Source: Sphaerisporangium aureirubrum (GTDB lineage Bacteria; Actinomycetota; Actinomycetes; Streptosporangiales; Streptosporangiaceae). From it: a stretch of DNA of 64,000 bases. A model generated the notes under the pieces. The model saw only the letters and a list, made by a program, of their open reading frames with translations. It was not told where the DNA came from and did not search any database. The translations under genes and the position numbers were made by a program. Positions 43,501-50,890 of this stretch are shown here, in pieces; the stretch's first letter is position 1; every line of letters starts with the position of its first letter. The stretch lies in NCBI RefSeq assembly GCF_042658925.1, contig NZ_JBHSRF010000037.1:1-64000 (forward strand), given 5' to 3'.

Positions 43501-44228
43501 CGCGCGCCACGCTGACCGGCTCCGGCGCGCGGGCCCTGACCATCGCCCCGGACGGCACGTGGCTCGCCACCGCCGGTAACGGCGGGCAGGTGCGGATGTG
43601 GACCGCCGCGGGCGAGCCGCGCGGCACGCTCACCGCCCACAGCAGAGACGTGTCCGCCTTGGCCATCGCTCCAGACGGCACGTGGTTCGCCACCGCGGCC
43701 CACGGTCAGGTCCGGATCTGGGACGCCGGCGGCGCCCTTCGCGACGACCTCGACTGCCACCCCCAATGGACCAGCACGCTGGTCGTCGCCCCGGACGGCG
43801 CCTGGCTGGCGGCCTGCGGCGACGGAAAGGTCCAGGTGTGGGACGCCGATGGTGATCGCCGCGCCGCGTTCGGCGGTGAGGACAGCTGGAACTGCGCCAA
43901 GATCGCGCTGTCGCCGGACGGCGCCTGGCTGGCCACCGCCGGCCGGGGCGGCCTGGTACGTATCTGGGATCCCGACGGCCACGAGCACGCCCATCCGCCC
44001 CCTCACCAGGACGAGGTGATCGCACTGGCGATCTCACCCGACGGTGCCTGGCTGGCCACCGGCGGCCGGGACAGGCTCATCAAACTGTGGGACGGCTCAC
44101 GAGAGGTGACCCTCCGAACCGCCGAGGAGATCACCGGCCTCGCATGGCTCGCGGATGGAAGCACGCTGTGCGCGAGAAGCACACAGGGCCTATACGTCCT
44201 GGGCCGCCCACATCCGGCTACACGGTGA
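40527..44228 (+). CDS. Membrane-anchored NB-ARC/WD40 STAND NTPase
   Basis: A 1233-aa signalling ATPase. Two N-terminal hydrophobic helices (about 8-30 and 46-64) are followed by an NB-ARC module: P-loop GAGGFGKT (113-120), Walker B VLLVVDDVW, sensor LLVTTRRPS and a winged-helix region. The C-terminal half, from about residue 560, carries some 16 WD40-like repeats, each around SPDGxWLA...VRIWD, enough for two beta-propellers. The architecture is Apaf-1/NLR-like. Bacterial STAND proteins sense phage proteins or other cues and oligomerise; here the helices take the usual effector position. GAGGTGA precedes the ATG. No partner gene is evident. Confidence 0.88.
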   Translation: MARRKTLAPGLVAALLVVLGILVGLPVNVVSDYLPESVTASRPAWIGGLAATALLIVVLTLLLPRLVDRRARGASFRVPSRDPEWVDRPELATVAEALRRRSAPVGLTAGIVGAGGFGKTALAVEVCHRRDVRRWFKDGIIWVTVGRDRVGAELASLINDAVAHLDGDRPEFADPEQAGHRLAGSLAGRGRVLLVVDDVWNAAQLDPFLPAAAQAQLLVTTRRPSVVAGTKVEVDEMSPETATRLLTRDLPAMRADLVRDLLRVTGRWPLLLTIVNARLREQRTRGAEVNAAAEGAIRALTADGPATFDVTVTGERVRAVSATIQYSLEWLTAEECERFHDLGALPEDADVPAGVVALLWGCPAAEAERLCERLHELSLLALHWAEGAVAVVTIHDVVRGYLRSASGPAALATANLRLVGQARALAPEGWWTLPPGTPYLRDNLAFHLREAGLEEELDALVTDVRWLVPRAAESGLAAARADLERAPSALARRIVRLISGFGHLLASTSDLLTRLGAIQGMQASVTRYAEEAGLLFMPARWPLPEDDSPHLLRLLPGHTAGVTALAIEPRGAWLATGESGGPKWPANYSAALGVVRVWNLGDDLHVTLGGHRGGVSALAVAPDGTWLAVGDGSGFDAMAMEHSIGAVRLWTPEGEHFATLDGHADMVTAIAIAPDGTWLVTGDQEDTLRIWSREGNLLTTFTSHAGSSRGGVSALAISPDGSWLASVHAGGKGAVEVLRADGVHTGTLGPYGGEVTALAISPDSAWFAVGDGHGGVRTWSTDLRPFPAGRDLPGGCHSLAISPDGSWLVAGGGAGEIRVQDREGNVPSTPVDPHDARVTALAVAPDGTWFAGGDASGTVLVHESDGRRRARLTGHTGSVTHLAITPDSSRLASASRDNGAVRIWDTHGATHVRTVRETRPVTALATAADGPWFVVGDYQGRVRVWDAGGRRRSEAAAHAAAVSGLAIAPDGTWFATAAHEEDVRLWSAQGEPRATLTGSGARALTIAPDGTWLATAGNGGQVRMWTAAGEPRGTLTAHSRDVSALAIAPDGTWFATAAHGQVRIWDAGGALRDDLDCHPQWTSTLVVAPDGAWLAACGDGKVQVWDADGDRRAAFGGEDSWNCAKIALSPDGAWLATAGRGGLVRIWDPDGHEHAHPPPHQDEVIALAISPDGAWLATGGRDRLIKLWDGSREVTLRTAEEITGLAWLADGSTLCARSTQGLYVLGRPHPATR

Positions 44229-44593
44229 TCGCGGGCACGACGCTCACCCGCCACCTGGACCCTCCGGGACCGTAGCCCGGCACCCATCGGTAGGAACTCT
44301 TCCGGCGATCCTCTGAACGGTCACGGGCGAGGCGGGGGCCGGTCGTCTCCGTTCGCCCGGATCGGCCCGGCCGCCGGGTCGTGCGGTTCGGCGGTTGTGG
44401 CCCGGGACAACTATTGGGTCTTCCGTGTGGTGTGCGGGCCTCATGACGTTCGCGGAGGTGGGTGGCAACCTCGGTGACGTCGCCGGCGTCGGAGATGCCG
44501 GAGGTCAGGGGGCCGCGTCACCGGTAGGTGACCGTGCCGGTTCGCGCCGGCGGGGGACGGCGCCGCATCCGGGATCGCTGGAGGAGGCCGACC
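44229..44593 (+). other. Leader region before the C1/SAM cassette
   Basis: This 365-bp gap holds no convincing gene. A nested hairpin is possible at 44441-44482: GACGT pairs with ACGTC outside, GAGGT with ACCTC inside, with GGGTGGCA in the loop. The GGCAACC within it recalls a fragment of SAM-binding riboswitches, but the remaining conserved SAM-I/IV elements were not found, so I do not call a riboswitch. A terminator for the STAND gene is not obvious. Confidence 0.4.
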
Positions 44594-45145
44594 GTGAGAG
44601 CCGATACGAAGGTGGCGGGTGGCGGAGGGTGGCCGATGCCGGTGGAGCCCGGCATCGGGGCCCGGCTCAGCTACGCGCTGCATCATCTGCTGGCGGCCAA
44701 CTTCCTCTACCGCGGGCTCGGGGGCGCCGTCGAGCGTCGTCCCAGGCTCTACCGATGGTTCACCAGGGTCGAGCGGGCCGGCAAGGAACGGCTGTACGGC
44801 TGCCGCATGTGCGGTCAGTGCGCGTTGCCCGCCACCGGTTACACCTGCCCGATGAACTGCCCGAAGCAGCTGCGCAACGGGCCCTGCGGCGGGGTCGCGG
44901 CGGACGGCATGTGCGAGGTCTACCCGAGGCTCAAGTGCGTGTGGGTGACCGCCTTCGAACGGGCCGAGGCCGCCGGGCACGGCGGCGACATGGATCTGTT
45001 GCAGCGGCCCGTGGACCACCGTGAGTGGGGCCGCAGCTCCTGGGTGAACTACTGGCGGGGCCGCGACGACGAGCTGTGGACCGGCGCGGGCGACGGCCGG
45101 GCGCGCCCGGCGCTGCACCCGAGGACGGAGCCGGGGGTGCGATGA
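44594..45145 (+). CDS. MTHFR C-terminal-type (MetV-like) cysteine-rich protein
   Basis: A 183-aa protein matching the methylenetetrahydrofolate reductase C-terminal family. It has a Cys cluster in YGCRMCGQCALPATGYTCPM, then NCPKQLRNGPCGG and GMCEVYPRLKCVW, able to bind metal or Fe-S. In MetVF-type reductases this protein partners the MetF flavoprotein and is thought to relay electrons. The GTG at 44594 follows GGAGGAGG; an ATG at 44636 is an alternative. It overlaps metF by 4 nt and is the first gene of the cassette. Confidence 0.85.
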   Translation: MRADTKVAGGGGWPMPVEPGIGARLSYALHHLLAANFLYRGLGGAVERRPRLYRWFTRVERAGKERLYGCRMCGQCALPATGYTCPMNCPKQLRNGPCGGVAADGMCEVYPRLKCVWVTAFERAEAAGHGGDMDLLQRPVDHREWGRSSWVNYWRGRDDELWTGAGDGRARPALHPRTEPGVR

Positions 45146-46098
45146 ACGAGCCCGTTCTCGTCCCCGGCGGCTGCGCGGGGCTGCGCGGGGCGCTGGACGC
45201 CGGGCGGTTCGTGGTCACGGCCGAGGTCGGGCCGCCTCGGGGGGCCGACCCGGAGGCGGTCGTGCGGAAGGCGGGTGTGTTGCGGGGGTGGGTGGACGCC
45301 GTGAACGTCACCGACAACCAGGGGGCTCAGGTGCGGATGTCCAGCCTGGGGGGGAGCCTGATCGCGCAGCGCGCCGGGGTGGAACCGGTGATGCAGCTGA
45401 CCTGCCGGGACCGTAACCGGATGGCGTTGCAGTCCGACCTGCTGGCCGCCGGGGCGCTCGGCATTCCCAACGTGCTGCTGCTCACCGGGGACCATCCCCG
45501 GTTCGGCGACCATCCGCAGGCCAAGCCGGTCTTCGACCTGGACGGGGTGCAGCTGGTGTGGGCGGCCCGCACGCTCCGGGACGAGGGCCGGCTGATGTCC
45601 GGTGCGGCCGTCTCGGTGCGGCCGGGCTGGCTGATCGGCACCGTGGAGAATCCGTTCGCGCCGCCGCTGGACTACCGGGTCCGGCGGCTGGCCAAGAAGG
45701 TCGCGGCGGGGGCGGAGTTCGTCCAGACCCAGTACGTGTTCGACTTCGGCGTCTTCGAACGCTGGATGGCCGGGCTGCGCGACCTCGGCGTCACCGAACG
45801 CTGCAAGGTGATCGCCGGCGTCGGGCCGATCAGGTCGCTGCGCGCCCTGGAGTTCATGCGCACCGGAGTGCCGGGCGTGCGCGTCCCCGACGAGGTGGTG
45901 CGCAGGCTGCGCGGGGTGCCGGGGGACCGGGTGCAGGAGGAGGGCGTCCGGCTGTGCGCGGAGAACGTGCGGCGGCTGGCCGAGATCCCCGGCGTCGCCG
46001 GGGTGCACCTGATGGCGCTCGGCTACGAGCACGGCGTGCCCGGCATCCTGCGGCAGGCCGGGATCGGCCCGCGCCCGGCGGCCCGGCCCGCCAGTTGA
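45142..46098 (+). CDS. metF: Methylenetetrahydrofolate reductase
   Basis: A 318-aa flavin TIM-barrel that interconverts 5,10-methylene-THF and 5-methyl-THF. Characteristic segments are RFVVTAEVGPPRGADPE, DAVNVTDNQGAQVRMSS, MQLTCRDRNRMALQSDLL, NVLLLTGDHP and the barrel motif FVQTQYVFDFGVFERWM. It lies between the MetV-like protein and an unknown methyltransferase. It would supply methyl-THF to the MetE-core enzyme downstream, or run in reverse to oxidise methyl groups. Confidence 0.93.
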   Translation: MNEPVLVPGGCAGLRGALDAGRFVVTAEVGPPRGADPEAVVRKAGVLRGWVDAVNVTDNQGAQVRMSSLGGSLIAQRAGVEPVMQLTCRDRNRMALQSDLLAAGALGIPNVLLLTGDHPRFGDHPQAKPVFDLDGVQLVWAARTLRDEGRLMSGAAVSVRPGWLIGTVENPFAPPLDYRVRRLAKKVAAGAEFVQTQYVFDFGVFERWMAGLRDLGVTERCKVIAGVGPIRSLRALEFMRTGVPGVRVPDEVVRRLRGVPGDRVQEEGVRLCAENVRRLAEIPGVAGVHLMALGYEHGVPGILRQAGIGPRPAARPAS

Positions 46099-46137
46099 CC
46101 ACACCGTCGCGTCACTACCCACTGGGAGGCATCGGTC

Positions 46138-47628
46138 ATGCTCGTGGACCTGCGGCCGCATTCACGACTCAACGGCAAACCACTGGAATTCCTGACCTCG
46201 CTCGCCGCCGTGGTGGAGGCCCTGGAGGAGGGTGCCGAGGACCTCGGCAAGGTCCGCCTGGTCTGCGACTGGGTGCAGTACAAGTCGAACTTCCGCGAGG
46301 TGGTGGACGTGCGGCGCATCCTGTCCCGCCCCGGGCGGCAGCCCGGCGGCGACCCGGTGGTGGTCCCGCTCGGCACCCGTGACGACGCCCTGGAGGTGGC
46401 CGTCGACCTGCGGCGCACCGCGGGGGCACCGCTGCGGGAGCTGACCGGGGCGGTGCTGCGGGACCGGGCGGAGGGTGCCCGGGTGCCGCTGGAGGACTGG
46501 GGGCCGGGCAGCCGCGGCTGCATCTGGGACTTCAACGCGCGCTACTGGAAGGACCTGGACCTGTGGGAGAAGTCCACCGGCCGGGGATACGAGCAGGCGC
46601 TGCCCGGCGGGGTGAGCGACGCCCGCAACCGGGACGCCGCGCGGGACCTGATCAGCGGGTTGTTCGAGGTCTGGGACGGGCTCGCCGCCGCCGGTGCCCT
46701 CCCCGAGGAGCTGTACGTCGTCGAGCTCGGGGTGGGCAACGGCGGCCAGGCGAAGGTCTTCCTGGACGAGTTCCGCGCCCTGGACCTGACGCACGGCCGC
46801 GACTACTACCGGCGGCTGCACTACATGATGTGCGACTACTCCCAGCACGTGCTCGACCTGGCCAGGGAGGCGGTCGCCGAGCACCTGCCGCACATCAGCT
46901 CGTTCGCGCTGGACGCGGTCTCGCCGTGCACCTCGCTGGGCTTCCTCAAGTACAAGGTCTTCCTGGTGTACATCTCCAACGTCTACGACAACCTGCCCAC
47001 CGACGAGGTGGCGCAGCTGGGCGGGCGCACCTACCGGGTGGAGACCCGGGCCTACCTGGACGCGGCGACGGCCGCCGTGCTGGCCGGGCCGCTGGGGACC
47101 ACCGCGGCCGAGCTGCCCGCCCTGGTGGGCAGGCTGCTCCGGCTCGGGCCCGCGCTGCTGGCCGAGGCCGCACCCGACAGGTTCGCCGACGTGGACGCGG
47201 CGGTCGTGTTCTGGCGGGAGGTGTGGGACGCGCTGAAGCTGGAGGAGCGCTACGTCCCGCTGGCGGGCCTGGACCTCTACCGGCTCGCGCCCTCAGTGAG
47301 CGGCGAGGCGCTGCGCCCGTTGCTGGAGTCCGGCGCCGACATCCGGATGCACGTCAACAACGGCGCCCTGGCCAGCTTCGTGGACAGCCTGCGGCTGCTG
47401 CACCCCTACGGCCGGCTGGTGTGCCACGACCTGTTCGTCACCGACGTGCACGCCTACCGCAGCGACTTCCGCGGCCCGGGGAAGTACGAGGGATCCGTCG
47501 TCAACTGGCTGAACGGCCCGCTGCTCGCGCACGTGGGCAGGCGCGACGGCTTCGACGTGCACTGCGCGCCGTTCGCGCACCGCGGCGCCGGAAACATCGT
47601 CACGATGACGGCGCAGGTGCGGGACTGA
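46138..47628 (+). CDS. Large SAM-dependent methyltransferase of unknown acceptor
   Basis: A 496-aa protein. The SAM-binding core starts near residue 200 with VVELGVGNGGQAKVFLDEF, followed by YYRRLHYMMCDYSQHVLDLA and a YISNVYDNLP segment, somewhat like MidA-type enzymes. The first 190 residues are a distinctive domain (DWVQYKSNFREVVDVRRIL, CIWDFNARYWKDLDLWEKS) that I do not recognise. Its TGA overlaps the next ATG by one base, so translation is coupled. Being embedded in the SAM-regeneration genes suggests it is the enzyme, or one of those, that the cassette supplies. Its acceptor is not known. Confidence 0.8.
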   Translation: MLVDLRPHSRLNGKPLEFLTSLAAVVEALEEGAEDLGKVRLVCDWVQYKSNFREVVDVRRILSRPGRQPGGDPVVVPLGTRDDALEVAVDLRRTAGAPLRELTGAVLRDRAEGARVPLEDWGPGSRGCIWDFNARYWKDLDLWEKSTGRGYEQALPGGVSDARNRDAARDLISGLFEVWDGLAAAGALPEELYVVELGVGNGGQAKVFLDEFRALDLTHGRDYYRRLHYMMCDYSQHVLDLAREAVAEHLPHISSFALDAVSPCTSLGFLKYKVFLVYISNVYDNLPTDEVAQLGGRTYRVETRAYLDAATAAVLAGPLGTTAAELPALVGRLLRLGPALLAEAAPDRFADVDAAVVFWREVWDALKLEERYVPLAGLDLYRLAPSVSGEALRPLLESGADIRMHVNNGALASFVDSLRLLHPYGRLVCHDLFVTDVHAYRSDFRGPGKYEGSVVNWLNGPLLAHVGRRDGFDVHCAPFAHRGAGNIVTMTAQVRD

Positions 47629-48749
47629 TGGGCGCGGCGGAGCAGGCCGAGCTGCTGGGACGGCTGCCGCCGCTGCCCACCACCGTGGTGGGCAGCCACC
47701 CGGTGCCGGAGTGGATGGAGCGGCTGAAGACCGACTACTACCGCGGCCGGATGAGCCACGCGCACCTGCTCGACCTGCACGAGACCGCGATCAAGGCGGC
47801 CCTGCGCGACCAGGAACTGGCCGGCATCGACATCGTGTCCGACGGCGAGCTGCGCCGCGACAACGACATCGACCACTTCCTCGGCCGGATGCCCGGCGTC
47901 GACATCCCGCGCACCTCCAAGGACTTCTACTACGACTACTACGAGGCCGCGGTCACCGCGCCGCTGCCCGCGCCGGAGCGGGACGGCGGGCCGCTCGGGC
48001 TGGCCGACGACTTCGCCTTCACCACCGGGCAGACCGCGCACCCGGTGAAGTTCTCCTTCACCGGCCCGTTCTCGCTCTCCCGCAGGGTCAGGAACGAGGC
48101 GTACCCCGACTCGCGCGAGCTGGTGCTGGCGATCGCCCGGACGCTCAACGCCGAGGCCCGCGCGCTGGCCGGGCGCGGCGCCCGGCTCCTCCAGATCGAC
48201 GAGCCGTTCCTGGCCGGGTACCCGGACCAGGTCCGCACCGCGGTGGAGGCGGTCAACGTCGTCACCGAGGGCGTGGACGTCGCCTGGGCGCTGCACGTCT
48301 GCTACGGCAACCGTCACGCCCGGCCCTCCTGGGAGGGCCATTACGACTTCCTGTTCCCCGCCGTGCTGGACGCGAGAGTCGACCAGCTGGTGCTGGAGTT
48401 CGCCCGCAAGGGCTACGCCGACCTGCCGGCGATCGGCAAGTTCGGCTGGGACCGCGCGGTCGGGCTCGGCGTCATCGACGTCAAGTCCGCCGAGGTGGAG
48501 AGCCCGGCACTGGTCGCGGCCAGGGTCCGCGGCGCGCTCGACCTCGTCCCGGCCGATCGGTTGTTCGTCAACCCCGACTGCGGGCTGCGCAACCTGACCG
48601 GCGCCACGGCACGGGCCAAGCTCGCGGCCATGGTGGCGGGCACGGCCCTGGTCCGGTCCGAGCTGACCGGAACCGCGCCGCCGATCACCGTCGGCGGAGC
48701 ACCCACAGCACAACCGTCCAGATCCCCGCGCGAGGAGTCCGAGTCATGA
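47628..48749 (+). CDS. Cobalamin-independent methionine synthase-like (core MetE)
   Basis: A 373-aa protein matching only the C-terminal catalytic barrel of MetE. It begins PTTVVGSHPVPEW and carries the zinc ligands in ALHVCYGNRH and FVNPDCGLRN, plus LQIDEPFLAGYPDQ. Full-length MetE has about 750 residues; this short core form lacks the N-terminal folate-binding barrel. Such enzymes take methyl groups from other donors or from methyl-THF with a partner. Position between metF, a methyltransferase and metK implies it remakes methionine from homocysteine. Confidence 0.86.
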   Translation: MGAAEQAELLGRLPPLPTTVVGSHPVPEWMERLKTDYYRGRMSHAHLLDLHETAIKAALRDQELAGIDIVSDGELRRDNDIDHFLGRMPGVDIPRTSKDFYYDYYEAAVTAPLPAPERDGGPLGLADDFAFTTGQTAHPVKFSFTGPFSLSRRVRNEAYPDSRELVLAIARTLNAEARALAGRGARLLQIDEPFLAGYPDQVRTAVEAVNVVTEGVDVAWALHVCYGNRHARPSWEGHYDFLFPAVLDARVDQLVLEFARKGYADLPAIGKFGWDRAVGLGVIDVKSAEVESPALVAARVRGALDLVPADRLFVNPDCGLRNLTGATARAKLAAMVAGTALVRSELTGTAPPITVGGAPTAQPSRSPREESES

Positions 48750-49960
48750 CCCCGACCGACGTCGACGAGTACGTGTTCACCTCAGAGTCGGTGACGGAAG
48801 GGCACCCGGACAAGATCGCGGACGCGATCTCGGACGCGGTGCTCGACGCGGCGCTGACCGGCGACCCCCACGCCCGGGTGGCCTGCGAGACGCTCATCAC
48901 CACCGGCATGGTGGTGCTGGCCGGGGAGATCACCACCCCCGTCCAGCTCGACTACTCCCGGATCGTCCGCGACACCGTCAACCGCATCGGCTACGACGAC
49001 GGCGCGTACGGCTTCGACGGGCACACCTGCGCGGTGCTGGTCGCACTGGACAAGCAGTCCCCCGACATCGCGCGGGGCGTGGACCACCGCGGCGACCTGC
49101 CGGGCGACGACTACGACCGGGCGGGCGCCGGCGACCAGGGCATGATGTTCGGGTACGCCACCGACGAGACGCCCGAGCTGATGCCGGCGCCGATCGCGCT
49201 GGCGCACCGGCTGTCGCGCCGCCTGGCCGAGGTGCGCAAGGACGGCACCCTCGCCTACCTGCGCCCGGACGGCAAGACCCAGGTCTCTGTCCGCTACCGG
49301 GACGGCGTCCCGGTGGCCGTGGAACGGGTGCTGATCTCCACCCAGCACGCCGAGGACGTCTCCGGCGAGCGGATCCGCGAGGACCTGTGGCGGCACGTGG
49401 TCGTCCCCGCGCTGCCCGGCGACCTCTACGACGCCGATGAGCTGCGGGAGAGCCTGCTGGTCAACCCGACGGGCCGGTTCGTGATCGGCGGCCCGGTGGG
49501 CGACGCCGGGCTGACCGGCCGCAAGATCATCGTGGACACCTACGGCGGGTTCGCCCGGCACGGCGGCGGCGCGTTCTCCGGCAAGGACCCGACGAAGGTG
49601 GACCGGTCGGCCGCTTACGCCGCCCGGTACGTCGCCGTGAACGTGGTGGCCGCCGGGCTGGCCGCCCGCGCCGAGGTCCAGGTGGCGTACGCCATCGGGG
49701 TGGCCAGGCCGGTCTCGGTGATGATCGAGACCTTCGGCACCGAGCGGGTCGCCAGGTCCCTGATCCACCGGCTGGTCGCCGAGCACTTCGACCTGCGCCC
49801 GGCCGCCTTCCGCGAGCAGCTCGGGCTGCACCGCCCCATCTACTCGCCGACCTCCGCCTACGGGCACTTCGGGCGGACCGACCTGGACCTGCCCTGGGAG
49901 CGCACCGACCGTGCCGAGCAGCTGCGCAAGGCCGCCGGCCTGTCCGCCGTGGCGAGCTGA
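48746..49960 (+). CDS. metK: S-adenosylmethionine synthetase
   Basis: A 404-aa enzyme forming SAM from ATP and methionine. Diagnostic motifs are ESVTEGHPDKIADAISDAV, GAGDQGMMFGYAT and GGGAFSGKDPTKVDRSAAY. It is complete. It overlaps the MetE-core gene by 4 nt, with GAGGAG upstream. A cluster-embedded metK next to metF and metE-like genes, rather than with coaE/priA, suggests a second, dedicated copy; whether another metK exists cannot be seen here. Confidence 0.96.
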   Translation: MTPTDVDEYVFTSESVTEGHPDKIADAISDAVLDAALTGDPHARVACETLITTGMVVLAGEITTPVQLDYSRIVRDTVNRIGYDDGAYGFDGHTCAVLVALDKQSPDIARGVDHRGDLPGDDYDRAGAGDQGMMFGYATDETPELMPAPIALAHRLSRRLAEVRKDGTLAYLRPDGKTQVSVRYRDGVPVAVERVLISTQHAEDVSGERIREDLWRHVVVPALPGDLYDADELRESLLVNPTGRFVIGGPVGDAGLTGRKIIVDTYGGFARHGGGAFSGKDPTKVDRSAAYAARYVAVNVVAAGLAARAEVQVAYAIGVARPVSVMIETFGTERVARSLIHRLVAEHFDLRPAAFREQLGLHRPIYSPTSAYGHFGRTDLDLPWERTDRAEQLRKAAGLSAVAS

Positions 49961-49963
49961 GCC

Positions 49964-50869
49964 ATGACGAGGACGGAGCTCCGCCCGGCGCCCGCGCCCC
50001 CGGTGGACGAACACGCCGGCGACATCGGCCGGCTGGTAGTCTCGTGCACCGACCGGCCCGGCATCATCTCCGGCGTCTCGTCGTTCCTCTACCGGCGCGG
50101 CGCCAACATCGTGCAGTCCGACCAGGAGTCCACCGGCGCGGCGGGAGGCAGGTTCTTCCTGCGCGTCGTGTTCCACCTGCCCGGCCTGCGGGACCGGCTG
50201 CCCGCCCTGGAGCGCGGCTTCGGCGAGGAGATAGCGCCGCGGTTCGGCGCCAGCTACCGCTTCCGGGACGCCGGGACGCCGGCCCGGGTGGCACTGCTGG
50301 TGTCGCGGCACGACCACTGCCTGCTCGACCTGCTGTGGCGGACCCGCCGGGGCGAGCTGCCCGTCGACGTGGTCCAGGTGGTGTCCAACCATCCGGACCT
50401 GGCCGGCGACGTGGCGCGCTTCGGGGTGCCGTACGCGCACATCCCGGTGACCAGGCAGACCAGACCGGAGGCCGAGCGGCGCCAGCTGGACCTGCTCCGC
50501 GGCCGGGTCGACCTGATCGTGCTGGCCCGGTACATGCAGGTGCTCTCCGGTGACTTCCTGGCCGGGGCGGGGGTCCCGGTGATCAACATCCACCACTCCT
50601 TCCTGCCGGCGTTCGCCGGGGCCGGGCCGTACGAGCGGGCCAGGGAACGCGGCGTGAAGCTCATCGGCGCCACCGCCCACTACGCCACCGAGGAACTGGA
50701 CGAGGGCCCGATCATCGAGCAGGACGTGGCCCGGGTCTCGCACCGCGACGACGTCCTGCGGCTGCGCCGCCGCGGCGCCGACCTGGAACGGACCGTGCTC
50801 GCCCGCGCCGTCGCCTGGCACTGCGAGGACCGCGTGCTGGTGAACGGCCGCACCACGATCGTCTTCTGA
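49964..50869 (+). CDS. purU: Formyltetrahydrofolate deformylase
   Basis: A 301-aa enzyme that hydrolyses 10-formyl-THF to formate and THF. It has an N-terminal ACT domain (VVSCTDRPGIISGVSSFLY) and a formyltransferase-like catalytic domain with INIHHSFLPAF, GATAHYATEELDEGPIIEQ and the catalytic Asn/His/Asp in those segments. It starts 3 nt after metK. Its presence means the cassette can release THF from oxidised one-carbon units, balancing folate pools when methyl-THF is consumed or produced. Confidence 0.94.
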   Translation: MTRTELRPAPAPPVDEHAGDIGRLVVSCTDRPGIISGVSSFLYRRGANIVQSDQESTGAAGGRFFLRVVFHLPGLRDRLPALERGFGEEIAPRFGASYRFRDAGTPARVALLVSRHDHCLLDLLWRTRRGELPVDVVQVVSNHPDLAGDVARFGVPYAHIPVTRQTRPEAERRQLDLLRGRVDLIVLARYMQVLSGDFLAGAGVPVINIHHSFLPAFAGAGPYERARERGVKLIGATAHYATEELDEGPIIEQDVARVSHRDDVLRLRRRGADLERTVLARAVAWHCEDRVLVNGRTTIVF

Positions 50870-50890
50870 ACCAAGCCTCCAGGAGGAGCC

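Noticed and set aside
42198..44200. Periodic repeats resembling a CRISPR or VNTR array
   Set aside because: The roughly 120-bp periodicity is in-frame coding sequence for WD40 repeats.
44441..44482. SAM-IV or SAM-I riboswitch upstream of the C1 cassette
   Set aside because: Only a GGCAACC fragment and short stems are present; the conserved closing stem and pseudoknot partners were not found. Kept only as a finding to test.
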